A DNA stretch of 64,000 bases, from contig OX579641.1 in the NCBI GenBank assembly GCA_951230915.1, forward strand, positions 8,432,001 to 8,496,000, given 5' to 3'. Below the pieces are notes generated by a model. It saw only the letters and a program-made list of their open reading frames with translations, was not told the origin of the DNA and ran no database searches. Source of the DNA: Antitrichia curtipendula. Taxonomy: Eukaryota > Streptophyta > Bryopsida > Hypnales > Leucodontaceae. The number at the start of each line of letters is the position of its first letter. The stretch's first letter is position 1. A program made the position numbers and the translations under genes. Shown piece after piece: positions 55,113 through 64,000 of this stretch.

Positions 55113-58100
55113 ATGTTGCTCAGCCAGACGTTCAAGACGGGTTGCGTGCCTGCTTCGCCACTGGGATCATCCAGTCGGAGCCAGAGCGCGCTCGTGGTGA
55201 GGAGAATGTCAAAGCCTGTGACTCGGGCGAGTGTGAGTAGTGGGGGGAGTAGCGAGAGTAAGAGTCCCGGGTGGTTGGAGTCCAAGCTCGGGAAAGTGAC
55301 GAGCTATGTCGATAAGAAGCTCAATGGCGACGGGAAAGCCGCGGTGCCAGAAGGGGGGAGCGTGGAGATGAAGGGCACGGCGCTCGTGGTGAAAAAGCTG
55401 GCGAAGTTTGACGTCGTGGACCGCATTGCGGATCTCCGGGACGATGCCAGTGAGATATTTCAGGGGAAGCATGTGTCGGTCCAGCTCATGAGCGGCGAAA
55501 TCGACCCCAGTACGTCTCTCTCTCAGGCTCCGTCTCTCTGTCTGCCTGCGCGCTTTGTTGATTGGGTTCGCGTGAGATGAGAGTTTGAGAGTGTGGAAGC
55601 AATGCTGCCCGTGAATTATGCGTTGATTGGGGATTGAATTGGCAGGCACAGGGAAAGGGAAACTGAGCAGCAAGGTGAACTTCGCCGGGTGGGCGACGAT
55701 ATTCGACCCGCTCACTGCCAAGCAGATCAAGTTCGAGACGAAATTCTCGGTGTCGACATCCTTCGGAACGCCCGTGGCCATCGTCGTGCATAACACGCAC
55801 CCGAACGAGTTTCTGCTGGAGTCTTTCACGCTGGACTTACCCGATAAGACCGTCGCGCATTACATCACGAACTCGTGGGTGTACAATACCGAAACCACGA
55901 AGCCTATCGGCGCGCGCATCTTCTTCCACAACAAGGTACGGATCGCATCTTGTATGTTTCCTTTTCTCGCTATCGCCATAAATGGATACATATACCCTGA
56001 TTTTAATGAAATTGGATTATTATTCCCGTGTAGGCTTACTTGCCGGCCGACACGCCGCCCGCGCTCAAGGCGCTGCGAGAGAATGAGCTTCAGGAGCTTC
56101 GTGGCGACGGCACGGGGGAGCGAGTGACCTCTGACCGCATCTACGACTACGCTCCTTATGATGACTTGGGCAATCCCGACGATGCGAAGAAGGGGGGCAA
56201 AACGGCGTACCGACCTCCGTTGGGGGGCAACAAGGACTTTCCCTTCCCTCGCAGGATGCGCACGGGCCGACCTCGCACAAAATACAGTAAGCCTCTCAAG
56301 ACTTCCCTTGAAGTGTGTCCGTGCGCATACCTTGCGATCTCAAGGTGTTGAATGGGATGACCACGTTGCGAGTCCATTGCACCCTGGAAAACTGTTGCCT
56401 CGTTATGTGTTGATGTAACGTAAGTGTTACGAAAATGCTACTCCCCTCTGTAATACATTGTGAAAACGGATCTGAATACACAACGAAGCTTTAAGTGTGA
56501 ACAATCTCAGTCATACCCACACTGCCCTCATGGTTAACTTTCAAAAGGTTGACTTCCTGACCATGTCACTTTGTTATGCAAGTGTTCTGAGCTAGTGCGT
56601 GATCAGTGGTGGTTTCAGTGTTACCACTTGAGAGTTGGGACGATAAATATGATTCCTGTGTTACAGATCCAGACACCGAGAGCCGTATCGATGGCGACTT
56701 CTACGTTCCCAGCGACGAGCGCTTCGACTACAGGAAACGGAGCGACAACGAAGCGGACAAGCTCCGAGCTCAACTGCATGCGGCGAAAACGGCAGCAGCC
56801 GAGAAGATATTGAAGAAAACCACGTTCCAGAGCCTGGATCAAGTTCATAACCTGTATGCGCGGAAAGGGGAGAGCACGTCCACCCGCACTGTGCCCGACA
56901 AGGTCGACGATGTAGTCGAGGCCGCGGCCAGTCGCGGCGACTTTAGGTTCTTGACGGAGTTGATGGCCGAGCGGGCCGATGGGGAGAAGGGCGAAGCTTT
57001 CAAATTCGCGATTCCCCAAGTTTTGAGAGGTGGGGCCTCGCTTTCCTTGGAAATTGCGCTTCTGGCTGTAGGAATGGTACTTTTGAAATAACCGTGGCCT
57101 TTGTGATCTGTGCCGTTGGGACGAGGTTGTATTTTTGCTTACAGCACCTGGTTTTTCCTTACTGTTGTAGTCTCTGCTTTTGAATGAAAACAACATCTGA
57201 AATTCAAGGATTCGAGGTTTGTTAGTTCAGTATTGTGTATACCTCTCTTGGTCGACTGTCCTCACGCATACCTGTGGAATTTATGGTTGCTGACATCTCA
57301 ATGTGACAATACCGAAAAGAACGAGACTCAAAATATTTGGCTACAGAATTGATGTCTAAGGAACTGATGGCTCTGTGTTAATTGGTATTATAACTCCCGG
57401 CAGACGACAATGCGTGGGCGACTGATTCTGAGTTCGCCCGGGAGAATCTGGCGGGCTTCAACCCCATCGAAATTAAGCGCGTCACGGTAAGAATTCATGC
57501 TTCCAGGAATCGGTTTCACAACAATCGTGGTTTTGATCTAGGGTGGCGTTTTTGACATGTGTGGAATGCTTCATTCCCCGAAATCCTCTGGGCTAATTGA
57601 ACGACGGTGTGGTTTACAGGAATTTCCCATCAAGAGCAATCTCGACCCTGCTAAGTATGGCAGTCCCGAATCTGCAATCTCTGCGAAGGACATTGAGGGC
57701 CAACTGGAAGGCCTCAGCATCGAGCAGGTAAGCACACGAGCCTACTCCTATTGCTCATCTGGTTGATGCACCTGTCTTAATCGAAAGGCATGAAGTCAAC
57801 TTTATTCACACTTTTCTGTTTTCGCACCTGTACAAACAAGTTATGAGCAAGCTCAAATCTGTTGGTGTAGAAGTCTTATGTCTCCTAACTAGGGAGACTG
57901 AGCAGCTCTGTTCCTGAAAATAGTCTAGTTGCTGCTGTTGCTGCTGTTGCTGCAGCTTGTCCATGTCTTTGAAATTCAGATCCTGAACCGTTTTTTGAAT
58001 GTGTTTCCAGGCTCTGTCGGAGAAGAAACTGTTCACTGTGGACCATCATGATACTTTCCTCCCATGGGTGAAAAGAATCAACGATCTGCCAAACAGCAAA

Positions 58101-60477
58101 ACCTACGCCTCCAGAGTGCTCTTTTTCTTGAGTAAAGACGAGACGCTGAAGCCGATTGCCATTGAGCTCGTTCTTGTTAAAACTGATGGTGGAGACAAGA
58201 AATCTAGAGTGTTCTACCCCCAAGAGGACTCCTCGAAGAAGAGGACTTTGTGGACGCTCGCGAAGGCCCACGCCATCAACAACGAAATGACCATGCACCA
58301 AGCTGTCAGTCATTTGTAAGTGATCCACCTCCTTGACAAACCATAAATTTATCAGTTCTAGTGAGGTCTTTTTCCCTTCTATGAAATTAATGCCATGTCA
58401 GTGGTCCGTTTCATCAAATCCCCTCCCCAAATATTCCAGGAGATAGAGATCACTCTCTGGCGCAAATCTAGGGGTTATATCTACTGTTACGGATTACGCA
58501 GCCACTTATGTCTTGTGAGAGATTATTATCAGCTGTGGATTGCATTTTCATTTTGTTCTAACACCGAGGATTTGGTGGTGCAGTACTCTTTGCCATGCAG
58601 TATTTGAGCCTGCTATCATTGCTGGGCACCGTCATCTCAGCAAGTTGCACCCAATCATGCAGCTGCTGCACCCTCATTTCAAGCACACCCTCACTGTGAA
58701 CTCCACTGCGAGGATGAACCTTCTTCCTAGCGATGGTACAATTGAGCAAATCTACACACCGCGTGACTATGTAGTCCGATTGGCTTCTGCATATTACAGA
58801 GACAACTGGACGTTTTCTAGCATTGCCTTGCCAACCGACCTCATCAACAGGTAACGGAAACATCTCTGAAATCGTTTATGCTGCACAAAGTGATAAATGT
58901 ACTTTTGCTCTGCCTTGTTATTTTCTACCTTCAATGCTACATCCATTATGCTTCTAACCCGGTAATCAAAGCTTGAAGGGCTAGATGGTTGGCTACCCCC
59001 GATTCCAATATCTTATATCATTCCTGTGCAAAAGTCCTGTTCAACTTCGGTGGAGCAAATTTTCTTGGTGGAGCAATTTAACTTAGATCTTTGTCTATCT
59101 GTAGCAGAATTTTCTTCTGAATTTTAATTGTGAACACGTAGTGTTGTACCTTCTTGCTGATGGTTTGTTTTGTTTTTTGCGCTCGTTGTTCCAGAGGAAT
59201 GGCTGAAGCCGACCCTAAAGCCAAGTTCGGCGTGAAGCTGGCGATCGAAGATTACCCCTACGCTGCCGATGGTCTTGAGCTGTGGACCGCCATGAAAGAA
59301 TGGCACAAAGAGTACATCGACATCTACTACAAGGACGACAGCGCTGTCCAAGCAGACCCGGAGCTCAACAACTTTTGGACGGAGTTTCGCAACGTTGGCC
59401 ACGGGGACATGAAGAACGCCCCTGGGTGGCCAGATCTAGACTCCAAGGAAAGTCTCGCAGAGATTCTCACCACGATTGTGTGGATTTGCACGGCCATGCA
59501 TGCGCCCATCAACTTCGGCCAGTATGATTACGCAGCTTGGATGCCCCAGCACCCTAGCATCACCCGCAGATTGATTCCCGAGGAGGGCTCCGAGGAAATG
59601 AAGGAGTTTGAAGCCAACCCGGACTTGTTTTGGCTGTCGATGATTTCAGATACCTTTACCACTGTGGTCGCTATGGCTGTGTTCGAAGTGGTGGCTGCCC
59701 ACGCTCCGGATGAGGAGTATATTCTCCAGAGAACTGAAGGATGGACAGCGAATGAGGAGGTTTGTAAACCCTAAACACTCTCTGAGAATTCATCGTGTCA
59801 CCCTTAACTATCTTACTTTCATCTCAAACAATGTTGTAGTGGGGTAATGGCCTCTTTTTATTGAACTACCATTGTTGATATTTCCGCGTATTGTAGCAAG
59901 AATTTGGTGGTCCTGCCTTCTGATTGTAAGTATGCAAAACGATCATAAGTTTTAGACAGCTTTAAGATTCAGCACTGCGCTTTGACGTTGAGGGTCGTTT
60001 CTGCACTCAAATCTCATTAATTTTACTTGTTCTAAATCTGATTCTGTAGTGTGGTTTGCAAGTAGAATTAGCCCTGAGACGCGGATTGCTGGATTATGAA
60101 GAAAGCACCTATTCATCCAGGACTCTACTTTGATCATTTTTGGCTGACTATTTATCACTAAGGCATTGTGCTTCAGGGTTAAGAAATTCTAATCGAACCC
60201 ACAATGATAGCCTAACATTGTGACATCCATGTGATCCACTCTTATGTTGGTTTTTGTGTTCTAAAAGGACTATTCTTTTTGTGATTGACAGGTGAAGGGT
60301 GCGTTCAAGCGCTACGTGCAGAAGTTGGAAGTCATTGATGACAGCATCGTGAAGCGTAATGGGGATAAGAACTTGAAGAATCGACGTGGCGTAGGCAACT
60401 TCCCTTTCGAGTTGCTGCGACCGTTCTCTTCACCAGGTGTGACCGCCAGAGGAGTGCCAAACAGTATCACTGTGTAG
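55113..60477 (+). CDS. LOX: Lipoxygenase, plastid-type, 938 aa, ten exons
   Basis: Dioxygenation of polyunsaturated fatty acids, first step of oxylipin synthesis. Exons by GT-AG sites and phase: 55113-55509, 55646-55935, 56034-56286, 56667-57029, 57404-57486, 57620-57727, 58011-58315, 58584-58850, 59195-59759, 60292-60477; the phases join without a stop. The first ~50 residues are rich in Ser, Arg and Ala with [10 protein letters not shown], like a chloroplast transit peptide. PLAT domain follows to about residue 230, then the lipoxygenase domain. Iron ligands: H594 and H599 (MHQAVSH), H791 and N795 (HAPINFGQ), and the C-terminal residue, here V938 (GVPNSITV) instead of the usual Ile. S649 stands where S-lipoxygenases have Ala, and I656-Y657 at the regiospecificity pair. 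Plastid targeting and the bulky aromatic suggest a 13-type enzyme, but this is inference. The GC-rich exons contrast with the neighbouring DNA. Confidence 0.93.
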
Positions 60478-61158
60478 GACTCGTAACATTTCGGCAGGTT
60501 TCTTTCCGAGGCATGTTCTATAATTTTCCGCGTTGCGAGCGACCCAAGTTGTCTGTAACTTAACTGTTGTTAACAGGAATGTGATAAACAAACTGTCGTT
60601 ATTGTGGAGTATATGAACAGTGAGTTTTTTAATCTTAATTTTGGAGAAGTAGCCAGTTACTTCAATACTCATGTGATACTTGGGTGATACTTGGTTGTGT
60701 CTATATCAAAACTAGGTATTTCCTAGGTAAAATTTGGTGGTGGTCTTAGAAAACAGTAATAATTTGGCTGTTATGACAAAAAAATAGCCAACGGCCCAGC
60801 GCACATGCCCTGCCAGCGCCCCGCCAGGCGCCATCCGCCTGGCCACGTGGCGAGGCGCCATTGGCCGGCCCGTAAAGGCCGGGCGGATGGTGCCTGGCGG
60901 GGCGCTGCCTGCACGCACTTGTGCTGTCAGGCCCCCACTCCGCTCCCCGCTACGCCAGGCTTCCCAGGCCAGGGTTCTTTCCTCCGTCCCCCCCTCGCAG
61001 TTTTGATTTACAGGCCAATTGTTTTGAAAATTTTGGAGAGCAGTTGGAGAGGGCTTACAGTTTTTGTTGGCATTTCTTTTCTACATGACCCTTCTCTCTT
61101 GAAGGATTATTTGTGTTTTTGTTTGAGAGTTGAAGATTGTAGACACTACATTCGGAAG
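60478..61158. other. Lipoxygenase 3' flank and left part of the Harbinger element
   Basis: The lipoxygenase stop is at 60475-60477; its 3' UTR should lie in the first few hundred bases. The left terminal repeat of the downstream DNA transposon should also lie here, but I could not fix it. It includes the GC-rich inverted repeat at 60815-60906. Confidence 0.5.
60815..60906. repeat. GC-rich inverted repeat, 30-bp arms
   Basis: The arms 60815-60844 and 60877-60906 are complementary with two mismatches (AGCGCCCCGCCAGGCGCC at the left, its near complement at the right) around a 32-base loop that itself contains GGCGCC and GGCCGG palindromes. It is strikingly GC-rich between AT-rich neighbours. 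The transposase frame is open through it, but the translated product there is Pro/Arg/Ala-rich and unlike a transposase. It may be a subterminal element of the transposon or a separate insertion. Confidence 0.75.
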
Positions 61159-62587
61159 ATGGCCAACCACATCGTACTCGTTTTTTTTGCTTTCTTAGTT
61201 GTACTCCTAACCTTCTCGAAACGTAGACGTCGTCGTTCAGTGCCATTCCATCCAATTGAAATTCCAGGATCTCACTCGATCCGACGATTGATTCCTATAA
61301 TTGCTTTCATGGTTTGGAAGCAGCGTTTTCCTCGTCGCATGTGGTGGGTTGAGCCACGCCAGTACATCCACCACGACGTTGTTGAAGCTGATGTGTGGCA
61401 TACATCTCCCCAAATGCTAAATATGAGGTATTGGCAAACTTACAGAATGGATTTTTTAGCTTTTGAGTCTTTGGTTGATTTATTAACGCCTTTTTTGCGT
61501 CCCACTGCTGCTACATTTGTAAGACCCCCCATCCCAGTTAGAAAACAAGTGAAACTTGTTTTATATCGATTAGCACACGGTGTAAGTTGTGCTAGGATGC
61601 ACAATTTATATGGATGTGGTGAATCTACTATTCGCAAATACACTATGATTGTATGTCAGGCATTAGGGAGTGGACAACACGGTTTGTTCTTTCAATTCAT
61701 TCACACACCACAGGGTGACCGCCTACAGAATATTATAGAAAGTTTTAGAGACACCACTGGCTTACCAAACATTGCTGGTGCAATTGATGGCACACACATT
61801 CCTTTGACATGCCGACCAAGCAAACGATACACTCCCATGCCTCAGGATTTTTTCAATAGGAAAAAATTTCATAGTATTGTTCTACAAGGAGTGTGTGATA
61901 CAAACAGAATGTTCTGGAATGTGTGTGCTGGCCAACCTGGTGGTATACATGATGCTGGGCAGTTCGCTGTGTCTTCTCTTGCAACCCAATTAAGCACAAG
62001 ACAAATTTTGGCGAATCCGGTTATCCGCTTGGGTGGATTGGATATTAGGCCGTACCTAATTGGTGACACGGCGTATCCAAGTAGACCATTCATGTTGAGG
62101 AATTTCAAACAAGCTGATCCAGCAATGGTTGATCACAACAGGTTTGTATTTTCCTTCTATATTTCATGATTTGTTTTAATTCCATCATTTGCTGTAAGGT
62201 GTTCTCAACTTTTCATTTCCAGTTATATTTTTTCTAAAAAATGTCTTTCATTTTTTCAGGTTTGATTCTTCCATTAATAGTGGCAGAGTTGTCATCGAAC
62301 AGGCGTTTGGGTCTTTGAAGAATCGTTGGCGAATTCTTAAAGGATTCAATATGTCTGTAGACAAGGCTGCTCTTGTTACTCTAGCATGTTGTGTTCTACA
62401 CAACTACTGTGAGATAAAGAAGCAGCGTGTGCCTCTTCCAGCAGATGTTAGACTTCAACATGACCCTCATGTTGGATTTCATGTTGGTAGAATGCAACTA
62501 CCTTGTGAAGGTTTAGCTGCAAAAGTAGCTGGAGAGGCCATGAGGGACGTCTTGTTTGCTTCGTGGATACAACGTAATCCACTGTGA
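61159..62587 (+). CDS. PIF/Harbinger transposase, DDE_4 type, two exons
   Basis: Exons 61159-62141 and 62260-62587 (GT-AG, phase 2) give 436 aa. Helix-turn-helix at about 125-160 (CGESTIRKY), catalytic D210 (AGAIDGTH), D303 (IGDTAYP) and E341 (VIEQAFGSLKNRW), then CCVLHNYCEI: the HARBI1/ALP1 pattern with all three acidic residues. No stops, so it may be active. Without splicing, the frame ends within the intron before the Glu. The start is uncertain: the frame is open further upstream, and the ATG at 61309 lies nearer the usual RRMWWV start. From 61159 the N-terminus is oddly hydrophobic (IVLVFFAFLVVLLTF) before an Arg run. Convergent with the SANT-like gene on the right. A domesticated ALP1-like gene is the alternative. 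Confidence 0.88.
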
Positions 62588-63388
62588 TGTATGTGTTTAG
62601 GTTTACTTCTTTCTAGTACTTCATCTATTTTTATAAATCGTTTTCAAAGCCTACATTTGCCATCGAAAACCGAAATCCAAACATGAATGATTACGATACT
62701 TGTATTAAAATTTGAAATGCAAATATTTCTATAGCAAGTTTTTAAATTTAAAAATACAACTTCTATCCAACTTCCAAAACTCATAAATTATTCAGTGAAG
62801 GTCCACAAAATGTGAACCGACTTGGATCATATGTGAATTCCTTCACACTGTCTACAGAAATATACACAAAAAAATTCTATAGTGTTTAGTAGTCATTAGG
62901 CCTTAACTAGCTAAGTAAGGTCCATAAAATAAATAAGAAATGGTCATTACAAAAAAATACCTTCGTCTAGCTATTGAGAACTTGAATTAAGAACTTACAA
63001 ACAACATGTCTTGATGTTTTTGAAAAATTAATTTCATTACATGAACTTGTTTAAGAAAAAAATGAATTTCCTTACATATGCACAATGAAAACATTCAAAA
63101 TTTAAACCTGAATCAACAAACAGAAACAGTGATCAATTGTTGAGAAGCAAAAGTGAACCCTAATTTTGTTAAGTGTATTTCAAGCTGCAGTAAAAAACAC
63201 CTTCCAAGCAAAAAAATAAAATATACCATAATGAAGATAAACATTGAAGCATGGGGTACCACATCAACCATTTAATAGAACAAGCCATTCCATAATGAAC
63301 TGAGCCTGCAATAATAAAACTTTAAAATGAAACAACATATAATAAAATAAAATGAACACAATCTCATGAAATAGGAATCTCATCACAC
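62588..63388. other. Spacer between convergent Harbinger genes
   Basis: 800 AT-rich bases with no ORF of note. The 3' ends of both convergent genes must lie here; no poly-A signal can be singled out. Confidence 0.5.
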
Positions 63389-64000
63389 CTAGTTTGCATT
63401 CTTTTTCACTACATCTGCAAATAAGGCGACCATGCGCTCACTACTTGCCTGCTGCAGTTGAAACAATTTGAGCTCCAGTTCTCTGTTATCCTGACGATCA
63501 AGCAAATTGTCTTTGTGCATAGTCATGGCAGCCTCAATTCTAAGCTTCTCAATCTCTGCAGTTGAATCTGACAGCCTATCGAGGGCATCCATCAGATTCC
63601 TATCAACCCTGGCCCTCTTAGGTGGTTTTGGGGCTGTACCTTTGCCACGACAACCGGGTAAGTTCGCAGCCCGTGTGCGTGGGCTATCTGCAGTGCTCTC
63701 GTGACCGATTGCAGTGGATGGAGGAGGAGTTGAGCGCGGTGGTGATTGAAATTGAGACGCCTCACCATCTCCATCTTCCTCGTCATCAAGATGCACCGGT
63801 GCAGTCATGGTCCCCGTTCCCGGCACTGGCACGCCTTGATCCATCGCTCCCGGAACTCCGTTGGCCTTGGCCGTGAGGCTAAGGATCTCGTCGATGTCGT
63901 CATACCAAATGAATTTGGAAGCGTCGTCTCGTGCTCCGCCACCCGTTTGATTGCGCAGTTTCTTCATCCTAGAGTATGCGCTCCGCAACTTCTCCCACTT
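63389..64000 (-). CDS. SANT/Myb-like partner protein of the Harbinger element (partial)
   Basis: The frame is open from the window edge to a stop at 63389-63391; 203 codons are visible and the N-terminus lies beyond 64000. The first residues (KWEKLRSAYSRMKKL, then FIWYDDIDEIL) are the end of a Myb/SANT-like DNA-binding domain as found in PIF/Harbinger ORF1 and related trihelix-type proteins. An acidic Pro/Ser-rich linker, a basic patch (KPPKRARVDR) that could be a nuclear signal, and a C-terminal coiled coil of about 65 residues follow. In Harbinger elements this protein is needed with the transposase, helping its nuclear import and end binding. Its position beside an intact transposase supports that role. 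Confidence 0.75.
   Translation of the reverse strand, partial: KWEKLRSAYSRMKKLRNQTGGGARDDASKFIWYDDIDEILSLTAKANGVPGAMDQGVPVPGTGTMTAPVHLDDEEDGDGEASQFQSPPRSTPPPSTAIGHESTADSPRTRAANLPGCRGKGTAPKPPKRARVDRNLMDALDRLSDSTAEIEKLRIEAAMTMHKDNLLDRQDNRELELKLFQLQQASSERMVALFADVVKKNAN

Larger units (their letters stand above)
61159..64000. mobile_element. PIF/Harbinger DNA transposon (right end outside window)
   Basis: The transposase on plus and the SANT/Myb-like partner on minus form the usual two-gene set, arranged tail to tail. The boundaries given are those of the genes. The left end should lie between 60478 and 61158 and the right end beyond 64000. Expected signs are short TIRs and a TWA (TTA or TAA) target duplication, which I could not confirm. 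Confidence 0.75.

Noticed and set aside
55209..55829. 206-codon minus-strand frame across lipoxygenase exons 1 and 2
   Set aside because: It is opposite GC-rich coding sequence, crosses an intron, and has no domain. A shadow ORF.
1..64000. CRISPR arrays, bacterial operons, riboswitches, rRNA and tRNA genes
   Set aside because: Nothing supports them. The genes are spliced and eukaryotic; the only tRNA-like sequence is the 17-base primer site of the retroelement.

Overview
The window looks like nuclear DNA of a land plant. The evidence is a ten-exon plastid-type lipoxygenase gene with GT-AG introns, very AT-rich intergenic DNA, a Ty3/gypsy retroelement primed by a tRNA-Asp-like site, and PIF/Harbinger, pogo-like and LINE-like remnants. 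A moss or other non-seed plant is my tentative guess, from the lipoxygenase style and the intron sizes. I cannot name the species.

Layout. 1-23.6 kb is gene-poor. It holds a GC-rich edge (1-600), a 46-bp tandem repeat, a decayed pogo/Tigger-like transposase (about 2.4-4.4 kb, minus strand), a decayed lysine-rich retroelement-type ORF (6.2-8.05 kb, minus), a fold-back repeat next to a small TIR element (9.8-10.2 kb), a LINE-like zinc-finger fragment (10.8-11.3 kb), a decayed Harbinger transposase tail (13.6-14.1 kb), and a dispersed family of 0.6-0.9 kb elements. Members of that family begin CCCCTAAA and are flanked by TTAA.

23.6-54.4 kb is one large minus-strand Ty3/gypsy (non-chromovirus, Athila/Tat-like) block. 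Read right to left it runs: LTR, tRNA-Asp primer site, zinc-knuckle ORF, TAG/ATG, second small ORF, 2038-aa gag-pol, (200-N gap and a repeat of the same internal region), long spacer, 551-aa post-pol ORF, polypurine tract, second LTR, second primer site, the same small ORFs, and a gag-pol cut off inside integrase. The three gag-pol copies are identical in protein over their shared length, and the two LTRs differ at one base that I could find. The two internal copies either side of the N gap overlap like two unmerged contig ends. The block may therefore really be LTR-internal-LTR-partial internal, with a full element of about 16.3 kb.

54.4-60.5 kb carries the one clear host gene, a 938-aa lipoxygenase whose ATG lies about 0.7 kb from the retroelement LTR. 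From about 60.5 kb to the window edge lies a PIF/Harbinger DNA transposon: an apparently intact two-exon DDE transposase on the plus strand and, convergent to it, a SANT/Myb-like partner protein running off the right end. A GC-rich 30-bp-arm inverted repeat sits between the lipoxygenase and the transposase.

Apart from the lipoxygenase, almost everything recognisable is mobile. The most unusual material is in the retroelement: the paired pre-gag ORFs, the large post-pol ORF without membrane segments, and a TCAATARTCA-type motif clustered both in the LTR and just upstream of the post-pol ORF.
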